Shown: positions 9,192 to 17,836 of the stretch, piece after piece | How the letters are laid out: every line of letters begins with the position of its first letter | How positions within the stretch are numbered: position 1 is the stretch's first letter | NCBI RefSeq assembly: GCF_037027585.1 | Contig: NZ_JAXCLE010000008.1 | Coordinates: 62,001 to 126,000, forward strand | DNA length: 64,000 nt | Direction: 5' to 3' | From: Solibacillus ferritrahens | GTDB taxonomy: Bacteria > Bacillota > Bacilli > Bacillales_A > Planococcaceae | Program-made: the position numbers and the translations under genes | The notes under the pieces: generated by a model | What the model saw: the letters and a program-made list of their open reading frames with translations, nothing else | The model's database searches: none | What the model was told of the DNA's origin: nothing

Positions 9192-9730
9192 GCGTTCCCC
9201 TCTCCTTCCTGTTTGATTTTATTTTCTAATTCACGTACTTCATCACGAATTGAAGCTGCATCCTCAAAGCGTTCCTCAGCAATCGCCTGATGTAATAATG
9301 TACGGAGTTCGTTAATTTGTTGTTCAACTTTTTCTTTTGATGGGGCATTTTTTTCGTACCCTACATGCTGTGTACCTGCTTGAATGCGTTCGAGCAGCTG
9401 TGGTAATTGTTCACTAAATGTTTCATAACACTGACCACATCCAAATTTTCCTTGCTTTAAAAATTGCCGGTACGTAAACCCACAAGAAGGACATGCTTTT
9501 GGATTGGTTGTCTGTTTCGTTGTGCTTTCTTTTTTAGCGTTCACTGGTACAAAATTGAACCAATTCGATATAAGCTGCTGAAGAGATGTTGGCTCTTCAC
9601 TCACATCAAATTGAAATGGATGAAATTGTGTAGCACATACTTCACAATAATGACGTTCCACTTTTTGACCATTGTGAACTTGTGTTACCGTTACATTTGC
9701 ATGACGCTGCTTACAATGCTCACATATCAT
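9188..9730 (-). CDS. mcsA: McsB activator McsA (zinc-finger/UVR protein)
   Basis: Activates the McsB arginine kinase. The 180-residue protein shows two CxxC pairs at the N-terminus (CEHC, CEVC), a second zinc-binding group (CPSCGFTY, CGQCY) and a C-terminal UVR motif (LHQAIAEERFEDAASIRDEV). It lies 12 bases after ctsR and overlaps mcsB. Confidence 0.96.
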   Translation of the reverse strand: MICEHCKQRHANVTVTQVHNGQKVERHYCEVCATQFHPFQFDVSEEPTSLQQLISNWFNFVPVNAKKESTTKQTTNPKACPSCGFTYRQFLKQGKFGCGQCYETFSEQLPQLLERIQAGTQHVGYEKNAPSKEKVEQQINELRTLLHQAIAEERFEDAASIRDEVRELENKIKQEGEGNA

Positions 9731-9742
9731 ATATTTACACCT

Positions 9743-10207
9743 CTACTTTTCAAAAGAAATCGTTTGTAGCATTGCATGCATAATACGTGCCCTTAACTGA
9801 TCACGGAGTGGTAAACCTACCTGTAATGTGACACGATCTAGGGCCACTTTCATAATGCTTGCTTCACGCTCAGTAATAATATCCTCTTCCAACAATCGAT
9901 AAATAATATGCTCTGCATTCGTCTGTGCAATGGCATTCCCTATTTGTGTTTCCATTTCATCTAATAAATTTTTCTTTGAGTGGATTGTTACTCGCAAAAT
10001 CCGAATATAACCGCCACCTCCACGCTTACTCTCTACATAGTAGCCATGTTCGGTCGTGAAACGCGTATTGATGACGTAATTGATTTGGGAAGGAGCACAG
10101 GAAAATTGCTTCGCTAATTCATTGCGCTTTATCTCAATATGTCCCTGCCCATCTAATTCAATAACTTCCTTCAAATACCCTTCAATTATGTCAGATATAT
10201 TCCTCAT
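9743..10207 (-). CDS. ctsR: Class III heat-shock repressor CtsR
   Basis: Winged-helix repressor of clp genes, released on heat stress and removed through McsB. I place the start at ATG 10205-10207, which gives MRNISDIIEGYLK, the usual CtsR N-terminus, with AGAGGTG seven bases upstream. An ATG seven codons earlier lies inside the ribosome-site region and is less likely. The glycine-rich KRGGGGYIRI wing is present. It is the first gene of the operon and has its own operator immediately upstream. Confidence 0.97.
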   Translation of the reverse strand: MRNISDIIEGYLKEVIELDGQGHIEIKRNELAKQFSCAPSQINYVINTRFTTEHGYYVESKRGGGGYIRILRVTIHSKKNLLDEMETQIGNAIAQTNAEHIIYRLLEEDIITEREASIMKVALDRVTLQVGLPLRDQLRARIMHAMLQTISFEK

Positions 10208-10233
10208 GCTGTTTTCACCTCTCATCAACTGAC

Positions 10234-10250
10234 TTTGACTATCTTTGACT
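10234..10250 (-). promoter_or_regulatory. CtsR operator
   Basis: On the minus strand the site reads AGTCAAA-GAT-AGTCAAA, a tandem heptamer repeat matching the known CtsR consensus (RGTCAAA, three-base spacer, RGTCAAA). A further partial GTCA follows. It lies just downstream of the -10 box, over the likely transcription start, so bound CtsR would block its own operon. Confidence 0.92.
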
Positions 10251-10252
10251 TA

Positions 10253-10282
10253 AATATACAATATTTATTTTTTGCAATGCAA
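10253..10282 (-). promoter_or_regulatory. Sigma-A promoter of the ctsR operon
   Basis: Minus-strand -35 TTGCAT (10277-10282), 18-base spacer, -10 TATATT (10253-10258), directly abutting the CtsR operator. Confidence 0.7.
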
Positions 10283-10338
10283 CTATTTGCTCTTACTTAG
10301 GTTTCCCCTAAATCGCAATAAAAAATCCCTATTTATGT

Positions 10339-10377
10339 AAAAAAACGGCCGAGTTTGTTTTATACAAACTCGACCGC
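10339..10377 (-). terminator. Terminator of the DUF4870 gene
   Basis: Stem CGGCCGAGTTTGT (10346-10358) pairs with ACAAACTCGACCG (10364-10376) with one mismatch; the minus strand continues in T residues. Confidence 0.85.
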
Positions 10378-10384
10378 TTTTATG

Positions 10385-10690
10385 TTAGACCCAACGACCA
10401 ACAATCGGATAATTCCAGTCTTGGTCTGATAATGCTTTTATAATTCCGATTACCGGAGCAATCCAGAATATTAATACAAAGACAAATAAGAATGGTAAAC
10501 CGATTAGCAGAATTGAAAAGATTCCTGCAATTGCAATTAAAATACCAAATACTACTTGGAATAGTAATGCTTGAATTGAAGTCCGTTTTACTTCAGATTC
10601 AGTACTTATTAAGAAAAATAGAATCGGTACTAGGAAAGGAGCAAAAAAGGCACTAGCATGAATAATAATTTTTGACCATTTTGATTCCAT
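10385..10690 (-). CDS. DUF4870-type small membrane protein
   Basis: A 101-residue protein with three hydrophobic segments, including the pattern ISTESEVKRTSIQALLFQ that is typical of DUF4870/Tic20-like proteins. The function is unknown. The ATG is preceded by GAGGTTG. It is followed by a strong terminator and is probably monocistronic. The family call comes from memory of the pattern. Confidence 0.75.
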   Translation of the reverse strand: MESKWSKIIIHASAFFAPFLVPILFFLISTESEVKRTSIQALLFQVVFGILIAIAGIFSILLIGLPFLFVFVLIFWIAPVIGIIKALSDQDWNYPIVGRWV

Positions 10691-10761
10691 TTGTTATCAA
10701 CCTCACTTTATATTGTTAGCTTATTTACGGATAATATTCACAAAAGTTTCATAGAGGGAAT

Positions 10762-10793
10762 AAAAAAATCCCGATTTTTTTTATCGAGATTTC
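10762..10793 (-). terminator. Terminator after the 70-aa membrane protein
   Basis: Arms AAATCCCGAT (10766-10775) and ATCGAGATTT (10783-10792) flank an A-rich loop on the minus strand, followed by a T run. Confidence 0.75.
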
Positions 10794-10812
10794 TACGAGA
10801 AGCGATTTCCCA

Positions 10813-11025
10813 TTAATATGGTCCTCTATCATTCGGGTTATCCCCTTCTTGAGGAAATAAAAAATACGAAATTATTGCTGTTAAAATGGCAGCTCCTATG
10901 ACAATCAATATTCGATCACGGTCGCCTACTTCTGCATAATTATTAACTAGCATAATATAAGAAGCAATTGCAACCCCTAATGATATTGGTATAACAAATT
11001 TTAAACGACCTTTATGAAATTTCAT
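10813..11025 (-). CDS. Small two-TM hypothetical protein
   Basis: I do not recognise a family. The 70 residues have a basic start (MKFHKGRLKF), two hydrophobic segments (IPISLGVAIASYIMLV and ILIVIGAAILTAIISYFLF) and a hydrophilic tail. An AAAGGG site precedes the ATG and a terminator follows, which supports a real gene. Confidence 0.65.
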   Translation of the reverse strand: MKFHKGRLKFVIPISLGVAIASYIMLVNNYAEVGDRDRILIVIGAAILTAIISYFLFPQEGDNPNDRGPY

Positions 11026-11192
11026 TTTTTCTACGCCCTTTAAATCTATTTTTGTTAATTTCTATCATACCTTGTTTAATTTTAAATTACAAATTCTTCA
11101 ATAATAAGAATTTATACCGAAATAATACTGATAATCCCTGCAAAAAATAGTAAGATTGTAGTAGTAAAAAATTTAATGAGATGAGGAATAGT

Positions 11193-12506
11193 ATGGGCAT
11201 TCTATTTACAAAAGCAACTAAAGTTTCAAAAAAACCTTACTTTGACATAGCTAAATATTCTCAAGAAGTTTCTTTAGATGTTTCAAAGTATCCTGATTTA
11301 AGTAAACAGCTTCAATTATTAAAATTAACTAATGAAGATTTAGCCATTATAAAACAGCTGGAGCCCTTTGCTCAGGAAATTATTCCTAATATGGTAGAGC
11401 AATTCTATGAAGCAATTAGTTTAAGCACAGAACTTACTGATATTATAAATAATACAAGTAAAATAGACCGTTTAAAAGTCACTCTATCCAATCATTTAGA
11501 AAGTATTTTTAAAGGTTCGATTGATTCACATTACATAGAAGAGCGCCAGACAATTGCGCATGTGCATGTAAGAATTGGGTTAAAATCAAAATGGTATATC
11601 GCCTCGTTCCAATCATTAATCACGACATTTATTGAATTTATCGAAAAAGTCGATATGTCGAATTCCGAGATGGGCAAAGCCGTTAATGCTTTCTCGAAAA
11701 TTATTAGCCTCGAACAGCAGCTTGTTATCGAAGCATACGAAAAAGAAGAACAGCGCATTCGTATGGAAAATATAGAATTGAAAATAAAACTAATTGACCG
11801 AATTCAAAATACCGCGCAGGAATTGTATAGCATTAGTGATGAAACAAATGATTCCTTACAGAAAATAGCCAGCCAATCTGAAGAAATCGCTTCTAATACA
11901 GAGCAAGGTTTGAATTTAGTAGCGGAGACAGAAGACAAATCAACAACTGGTACAACATATTTAGTGAGTCAAACTGCGATTATGTCGACGATTTTAGACC
12001 GAGTGGACACATTGGAAACTTCAATGGTCACACTTCGTCAATCCTCTCAAAAAATTGCTGACATTGTAGGGTTAGTAACAGGTATTGCTGACCAAACAAA
12101 CTTACTAGCCTTAAATGCTTCTATTGAAGCAGCCCGTGCCGGGGAACATGGTAAAGGTTTTGCTGTCGTAGCTGATGAAGTAAGAAAACTTGCAGAAGAA
12201 ACGAAAAAGGCTGTTCAAAATGTATCGCAATTAATTAAAGAAACCGAGCTCAATATTACACAAATGTCCCACTCTGTATCAAGTGTAGATGAGCAGGTGA
12301 AAATGAGTGTAGATACGCAAAAGAATTTAGCGGATTCCTTTACATCGATTACAGAAGCTGTATCAGGTATTAAAAAGAAATATGAAAATACAAATGAAGA
12401 CATTCATACAATTTCTTCCGTTATTACAGGGTTAACACATACAACAAATCTTGTCTCAACTTCTTCTGATTCGTTGTTGCGTATAGTTCATGAACTAAAT
12501 AATTAA
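11193..12506 (+). CDS. hemAT: Heme-based aerotaxis transducer (globin-coupled chemoreceptor)
   Basis: Soluble oxygen-sensing methyl-accepting protein: an N-terminal protoglobin domain (about residues 25-180) with the proximal-histidine region AHVHVRIGLK, and a C-terminal MCP signalling domain whose hairpin tip contains NLLALNASIEAARAGEHGKG. No membrane segment is seen, as in Bacillus HemAT. I prefer the ATG at 11193, which has GAGGA five bases upstream; the ATG at 11181 lacks a ribosome site. It is a lone gene; no che genes are near. Confidence 0.9.
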   Translation: MGILFTKATKVSKKPYFDIAKYSQEVSLDVSKYPDLSKQLQLLKLTNEDLAIIKQLEPFAQEIIPNMVEQFYEAISLSTELTDIINNTSKIDRLKVTLSNHLESIFKGSIDSHYIEERQTIAHVHVRIGLKSKWYIASFQSLITTFIEFIEKVDMSNSEMGKAVNAFSKIISLEQQLVIEAYEKEEQRIRMENIELKIKLIDRIQNTAQELYSISDETNDSLQKIASQSEEIASNTEQGLNLVAETEDKSTTGTTYLVSQTAIMSTILDRVDTLETSMVTLRQSSQKIADIVGLVTGIADQTNLLALNASIEAARAGEHGKGFAVVADEVRKLAEETKKAVQNVSQLIKETELNITQMSHSVSSVDEQVKMSVDTQKNLADSFTSITEAVSGIKKKYENTNEDIHTISSVITGLTHTTNLVSTSSDSLLRIVHELNN

Positions 12507-12535
12507 CATCCCGTTAGCTCCGGGAGAATAAGAAG

Positions 12536-12579
12536 AGGCAGTGTGCAAAATAAAATTTTACTGTGCACACTGCCTTTTT
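12536..12579 (+). terminator. Terminator after hemAT
   Basis: A 12-bp stem, AGGCAGTGTGCA (12536-12547) with TGCACACTGCCT (12564-12575), followed by T residues. Confidence 0.88.
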
Positions 12580-12596
12580 GCTTATTACTTAAGAAT

Positions 12597-13085
12597 TTAA
12601 GCTCGGCGATTTTTTGATAAGACTCGCTTTTGCTTTCGATGTTCTTGGCGAATAGGACCTGTTTCAAATAAATGACGTTCAAAATCTGTTTCTGGCTCTA
12701 CGCCTGGTACTTCTTTCGGATTGCCGTTTTCATCAATTGCAACCATTGTCACGAAAGATTCTGTCGTTAATTTTTTGGCTCCAGTTTTAACATTTCTCGA
12801 AACAACACGCACATACACTTCCATTGAAGTTCGCCCTGTCCCAGAAACAACTGCCTCCAGCTCTATCATATCCCCTGCATAAGCGGGTGAGACAAAATCT
12901 ACGGAGTCAAATGATGCTGTAACGACCTCTCCCTGAGAATGTTTCATTGCTGCAATTGCTGCAATTTCATCAATATATGCTAATACTTTTCCCCCGAATA
13001 TAGATTGATGATGATTTGTATCAGGAGGTAGCACTAATCGTGTTTGGATAGATTTTGAATAACTCATTGGTAAAGTTGTTTTCAT
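12597..13085 (-). CDS. Acyl-CoA thioesterase (hotdog fold, YkhA-like)
   Basis: Hydrolyses acyl-CoA thioesters. The 162-residue single-hotdog protein has the family pattern TRLVLPPDTNHHQSIFGGKV followed by DEIAAIAA with the catalytic acidic residue, then ASFDSVDFVSPAYAGD. An AGGAGG site stands in front of the ATG. Substrate chain length is not predictable here. Confidence 0.9.
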   Translation of the reverse strand: MKTTLPMSYSKSIQTRLVLPPDTNHHQSIFGGKVLAYIDEIAAIAAMKHSQGEVVTASFDSVDFVSPAYAGDMIELEAVVSGTGRTSMEVYVRVVSRNVKTGAKKLTTESFVTMVAIDENGNPKEVPGVEPETDFERHLFETGPIRQEHRKQKRVLSKNRRA

Positions 13086-13151
13086 AAATATCCTCCTTTC
13101 TAACTACACTCCATGTTACTATTCGATAGGGCAAAGTGCTAGTTTGAATTT

Positions 13152-14579
13152 TTAATATGTCAGCTTCATTGTTATAAATTTCAGCTCCGTCATTTCTTCC
13201 ACAGCATACTTAATACCTTCTTTGCCATAGCCGCTCATTTTAACACCACCATATGGCATATTATCTACGCGGAATGTAGGAACATCATTAATAACTACCG
13301 TTCCTGCTTCAATCTCCTCTGCAGCTTTCATGGCATCTGTGAAAACGTTTGTATAAATACCCGCATTTAAGGCTAAATCTGATTCGTTTACGAGCGCTAT
13401 CGCCTCGTCCAATGTTTCATATGGAACAATCGATACAATAGGCGCAAAGGTTTCTTCACATACAATTTTCATATCCGGCTTCACATTTGTCATGACAGTT
13501 GGCGAGCAAGTACGATCCGTAAATTCTGCCCCTGTTGCAACAATCGCACCTTGTTGTTTTGCTGCTTCAATCCAACTCTTAATACGCTTCACTTCATCAG
13601 GGTGAATCATAGCACTCACATCTGTCTGTTCATCATGAGGATCTCCAACAACTAACTTTTCAGTCTCTTCCACAAACAACTTCGTGAATTGCTCGTAAAT
13701 AGAACTGTGAACATATACACGCTGTAGAGAAATGCATACTTGTCCCGCAAAGCCAAATGCCCCGCCTACACAGCGTGCTATAACTTTTTCAATTGGTGTT
13801 GAAGGCTCTACAATTAATGCAGCATTTGAACCTAGCTCTAATGTAATTTTACGCAAGCCGACCTTTTCTTTAATTTTCAGTCCAACCGCTCCACTACCAG
13901 TAAATGTAACTTTTTTCACAAGTGGATGTGTCACAAGGGTATCGCTTAAATCGCTACCACCGCCAGTCACAATTTGCAGAGCCCCATCCGGTAATCCAGC
14001 TTCTTTAAAAATTTCTGCCATCGCAAGTGCGCTTAATGGTGTTTGTGATGCCGGTTTTAAAACGACTGTATTCCCTACAGCAAAGGCCGGCCCTAACTTA
14101 TGCGCCACTAAGTTAAACGGAAAGTTAAACGGTGTTATGGCAGAGACTACGCCTAATGGTACTCGTTTTGTATAGCCCATTCGATCTTTAACACCAGGTG
14201 TAGCATCCATTGGAACGGTTTCTCCTGTAATTTGTTTTGCCGCTTCTGCTGCAAATTGATACGTAGTAATTGTACGATCTAGTTCAGTAAGTCCTGCTGA
14301 TAGCGGTTTAGATGCTTCATCTGCTAAAATTTTTGCAAGCTCCTGTTTACGGTCACGCATAATTGCCGCAACTTTATATAAAATCTCAGCACGTTCATAT
14401 GCTGTTGTCTTCTTAAATGACAGAAACGCTTTATGTGCTCCCTCAATTGCTCTTTCCACATCAGCAACAGAGGCCTTTGCAACTTTCGCAATTACTTTTC
14501 CCGTATAGGGTGCTGTTAGTTCGCTTGATTCCTCCGTACTTTCCCATTTGCCATTAATCCATAGTTTTGTTTCTTTCAT
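13152..14579 (-). CDS. NAD(P)-dependent aldehyde dehydrogenase
   Basis: Oxidises an aldehyde to the acid. The 475-residue ALDH-fold protein has the cofactor-binding TFTGSGAVG, the general-base Glu in ITLELGSNA and the nucleophile Cys in FGFAGQVCISLQR. The ALDH catalytic Asn is in ITPFNFPFN. It resembles the lactaldehyde/GapN-like branch rather than the acetaldehyde type found at 16 kb. A GAGGAGG site precedes the ATG. The substrate is not assigned. Confidence 0.9.
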   Translation of the reverse strand: MKETKLWINGKWESTEESSELTAPYTGKVIAKVAKASVADVERAIEGAHKAFLSFKKTTAYERAEILYKVAAIMRDRKQELAKILADEASKPLSAGLTELDRTITTYQFAAEAAKQITGETVPMDATPGVKDRMGYTKRVPLGVVSAITPFNFPFNLVAHKLGPAFAVGNTVVLKPASQTPLSALAMAEIFKEAGLPDGALQIVTGGGSDLSDTLVTHPLVKKVTFTGSGAVGLKIKEKVGLRKITLELGSNAALIVEPSTPIEKVIARCVGGAFGFAGQVCISLQRVYVHSSIYEQFTKLFVEETEKLVVGDPHDEQTDVSAMIHPDEVKRIKSWIEAAKQQGAIVATGAEFTDRTCSPTVMTNVKPDMKIVCEETFAPIVSIVPYETLDEAIALVNESDLALNAGIYTNVFTDAMKAAEEIEAGTVVINDVPTFRVDNMPYGGVKMSGYGKEGIKYAVEEMTELKFITMKLTY

Positions 14580-14611
14580 AATAAATCCCTCCTCTATATT
14601 ATCTACCCGAT

Positions 14612-15586
14612 TTAAATAAATATATCGAGAATATCAAATGCTAAAAAAAATGTCATATCATTTATAAAATCACTCATATTAATGGCTTGCATAAAAAGTA
14701 GGCTATCGTTAAAATCAGCTAATTGATTATTTTCAATTAAGTGGTGCAGCACATAGTGAGTTGCAGTCATTAATGCATATTCCTTTTCTCTTGCATACAT
14801 AGATAAGCTCATTAATTCCTGAGATAGCTCAATAATTTCATTCACTACTTCAGAAGTTGCAGCTACTAAAGCGAGCAAGGCCAAATATGGATAAAATTTC
14901 TTACCTACCTTTACCTTTTTGTTAGTAAATGATTGTTTAATCGCAACAGTATATTCGATTAAAGTTGGCTGAAACTCCTCTTGATATAATGTCAAAAGCT
15001 GTGTCATCGCCTGTAATGAATCACCAATTTTAAAACCTTCTTTCTGCAATCCATCATAATATTGCCGCATCGTTTCAGCCATCGTTCCATAGTTACTGGA
15101 TTGATTTGTTAATAATACTGCGTAAGGAATGTCATCTTTGCCAGTTAAAAAATAGTGATATTTTTTCATTTCGTTATGTAATTTCTTTGCTCGAAATGCA
15201 TGTTCTTCATCTGTTAAAAATAATGCAGCAATATTTTGATAGGCACTATTTTTAAATCCCGCCTTTATAAGCAACTTTTCATTTGAGATTAAGCGTTTCA
15301 GCTCTTGCTCGGGTTCTGGATGTAATACAAGATGCACTAAAATTCTATAAGTTAATGCAGATATATTATTGGATGATGATAAAATATCCAGCAACTTTTT
15401 CTTTGGTTTTTGTTTATGTATTTTTTTAACACTATCCTCAAATTTTGGTCCATTAAATGTTTCACGTGAAAATGTAAACTGACTAGCTAAAGGTATTCGA
15501 ATATTACTGGTTTCATTTGTTCCGAAAAAGAGCTCCATCCGCTCATAATTTTGGCTAAGCAATTGAATAAAAGATGACTTTTCCAT
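14612..15586 (-). CDS. DUF4003-type protein of unknown function
   Basis: A 324-residue soluble, helix-rich protein with no catalytic motif that I can identify. The opening (SFIQLLSQNYERMELFFG) and length match my memory of DUF4003 proteins in Bacillales. It has an AGGAG site before the ATG. It lies between two aldehyde dehydrogenase genes but shows no obvious link to them. Confidence 0.6.
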   Translation of the reverse strand: MEKSSFIQLLSQNYERMELFFGTNETSNIRIPLASQFTFSRETFNGPKFEDSVKKIHKQKPKKKLLDILSSSNNISALTYRILVHLVLHPEPEQELKRLISNEKLLIKAGFKNSAYQNIAALFLTDEEHAFRAKKLHNEMKKYHYFLTGKDDIPYAVLLTNQSSNYGTMAETMRQYYDGLQKEGFKIGDSLQAMTQLLTLYQEEFQPTLIEYTVAIKQSFTNKKVKVGKKFYPYLALLALVAATSEVVNEIIELSQELMSLSMYAREKEYALMTATHYVLHHLIENNQLADFNDSLLFMQAINMSDFINDMTFFLAFDILDIFI

Positions 15587-15657
15587 ATCTTCACACTCCT
15601 AGCCATTATTATACGCCTAATTTATTTGAGGTGAAAAACAATGTATTTTATCGGCCC

Positions 15658-15704
15658 AAAAAAAGTAAACGCCAATGGTATTGGTATTCCCATCAGCGTT
15701 TACT
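15658..15704 (-). terminator. Terminator of the ALDH-DUF779 operon
   Basis: Arms AGTAAACGCCAATGG (15664-15678) and CCATCAGCGTTTACT (15690-15704) pair with one mismatch; T residues follow on the minus strand. Confidence 0.85.
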
Positions 15705-15711
15705 CTTCAAT

Positions 15712-16068
15712 TTATCCTTGAAGCTGTTCAAGCTCCGCTTTTGTAAATGCACGTGACCTTGATAAAAAGCGTTTACCCTCGACACCTTCCAATGAAAACA
15801 TACCGCCCCGACCATCAACAACATCAATTATAATTTGTGTATGCTTCCAATAATCATATTGATTTTTATGCATATAAAAAGGACTGTCTCCAATATGACC
15901 TAGCAACACATCCTGATTGCCAATTATTAAATCTCCATCTGGATAGCACATAGGCGATGAGCCATCACAGCACCCTCCTGATTGGTGAAACATAACCGGC
16001 CCATGGCGGTCTTTTAACTTCTCGATTAATTGTAGTGCTGCATCGGTTGCGGTTACACGTTCAACCAA
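15712..16068 (-). CDS. DUF779 protein, partner of acetaldehyde dehydrogenase
   Basis: A 118-residue protein with the cysteine-rich motif HQSGGCCDGSSPMCY near the N-terminus, the hallmark of DUF779. Genes of this family commonly sit beside ExaC-type aldehyde dehydrogenases, exactly as here (17 bases after the ALDH). The start is TTG at 16068, with AGAGGGGG upstream. The biochemical role is not established. Confidence 0.85.
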   Translation of the reverse strand: MVERVTATDAALQLIEKLKDRHGPVMFHQSGGCCDGSSPMCYPDGDLIIGNQDVLLGHIGDSPFYMHKNQYDYWKHTQIIIDVVDGRGGMFSLEGVEGKRFLSRSRAFTKAELEQLQG

Positions 16069-16084
16069 AACCGTACCCCCTCTC

Positions 16085-17611
16085 TTAGAAGAAGCCTAAA
16101 CGGTTTTCATCATAGCTTACTAAAAGGTTTTTCGTTTGTTGATAATGGCTTAACATCATTTTATGATTTTCGCGTCCAATACCACTCATCTTGTACCCAC
16201 CAAACGCTGCATGTGCCGGGTATGCATGATAACAATTTGTCCATACACGACCTGCTTCAATGCCACGTCCAAAGCGGTAGGCTGTATTCATATCTCGCGT
16301 CCACACACCCGCTCCTAAACCATAAAGTGTATCATTTGCGATTTCTAAAGCATCTTCTTTCGTCTTAAATGTTGTTACTGCAACGACTGGACCAAAAATT
16401 TCTTCTTGGAAAATACGCATTTTATTATGACCTTTAAATACAGTTGGTTTAATATAGTAACCGTTTGCATAATCGCCGCCAAGATCATTTTTCTCGCCAC
16501 CGATTAAGCATTCAGCACCTTCTTCTTTTCCAATTTGTAAATACGATTGGATTTTTTCCATTTGCTCAGAGGAAGCCTGAGCACCCATCATTGTATCTGT
16601 ATCTAAAGGATTTCCTGTTTTAATCGCTTCAACACGCTTCAATACACGATCTATGAATTTCTCATAAATCGACTCTTGAATAAGCGCACGGGATGGACAA
16701 GTACATACTTCCCCTTGGTTTAAAGCGAACAATACGAAACCTTCCACGGCTTTGTCCAAAAATGCATCGTCTGCATCCATAATATCTTCAAAGAATATAT
16801 TTGGTGATTTACCACCTAACTCTAATGTAACGGGGATTAAGTTTTGTGAAGCATACTGCATAATTAAGCGCCCTGTCGTCGTTTCCCCTGTAAAGGCGAT
16901 TTTTCCGATGCGTGGACTAGATGCCAGTGGCTTACCTGCTTCTAAACCAAAACCATTCACAACATTCACTACACCAGGTGGCAGTAAATCTTCAATTAAC
17001 TCAACTAACACTAAAATCGACGTTGGCGTTTGCTCAGCCGGCTTTAATACAACACAGTTTCCTGCAGCAAGTGCTGGCGCCAACTTCCATATTGCCATAA
17101 GTAAAGGGAAGTTCCACGGTATAATTTGTCCTACAACTCCGATTGGCTCATGGAAATGATAAGCAACTGTATTATCATCAATCTGACTAATCGATCCTTC
17201 TTGTGCACGTAATACCCCCGCAAAATATCGGAAATGATCAATACCAAGTGGTAAATCTGCATTCAATGTTTCCCGTACAGCTTTACCATTGTCCCATGTT
17301 TCTGCAACCGCTAACATTTCTAGGTTTTGTTCCATACGATCAGCAATCTTCAGTAAAATGTTTGATCGCTCTGCGGCAGATGTCTTACCCCAAGCATCCT
17401 TTGCTGCATGCGCTGCATCTAATGCAAGTTCGATATCCTCCTCAGTTGAACGAGCAACTTGCGTAAAAATGTTTCCAGTAACCGGTGTTATATTATCAAA
17501 ATACTCCCCTTTTACTGGAGGTGTCCATTTACCACCAATAAAGTTGTCATAGCGCTCCTTAAAATTCACTAATGCGCCATCTGTGTTAGGATTGTGATAC
17601 ACTGCTGCCAT
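16085..17611 (-). CDS. Aldehyde dehydrogenase, acetaldehyde (ExaC/AldA) type
   Basis: Oxidises acetaldehyde or related aldehydes with NAD. It has FTGETTTGR (cofactor loop), LELGGKSPNIF (catalytic Glu) and NQGEVCTCPSR (catalytic Cys). The reading frame stays open 46 codons further upstream, but ATG 17609-17611 gives the usual N-terminus (MAAVYHNP, then YDNFIGGKW) and has AAAGGGGAG in front, giving 508 aa, the family length. It forms an operon with the downstream DUF779 gene. Confidence 0.92.
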   Translation of the reverse strand: MAAVYHNPNTDGALVNFKERYDNFIGGKWTPPVKGEYFDNITPVTGNIFTQVARSTEEDIELALDAAHAAKDAWGKTSAAERSNILLKIADRMEQNLEMLAVAETWDNGKAVRETLNADLPLGIDHFRYFAGVLRAQEGSISQIDDNTVAYHFHEPIGVVGQIIPWNFPLLMAIWKLAPALAAGNCVVLKPAEQTPTSILVLVELIEDLLPPGVVNVVNGFGLEAGKPLASSPRIGKIAFTGETTTGRLIMQYASQNLIPVTLELGGKSPNIFFEDIMDADDAFLDKAVEGFVLFALNQGEVCTCPSRALIQESIYEKFIDRVLKRVEAIKTGNPLDTDTMMGAQASSEQMEKIQSYLQIGKEEGAECLIGGEKNDLGGDYANGYYIKPTVFKGHNKMRIFQEEIFGPVVAVTTFKTKEDALEIANDTLYGLGAGVWTRDMNTAYRFGRGIEAGRVWTNCYHAYPAHAAFGGYKMSGIGRENHKMMLSHYQQTKNLLVSYDENRLGFF

Positions 17612-17836
17612 TGAATTCTCTCCCCTTTGCAAAAATTGTTGTGACCATACCCTCATATGCAGGCACTTGGCAATTTCCATTTCATAACTCACCTGGTTGC
17701 GAGAGGTATCTCTAACTATTATATTGTCAGAAGAATCCAATAATTTCAAATATTAAACTACAATTTTAAGAATATTTTATTTTAAATATTCTGCTATACT
17801 GGTAATTATTACTATCAATCAAAAGGAAGTATACAA

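Noticed and set aside
14612..17611. Operon linking DUF4003 with the two aldehyde dehydrogenases
   Set aside because: A terminator at 15658-15704 separates the DUF779/ALDH unit from DUF4003, and no functional link is visible.
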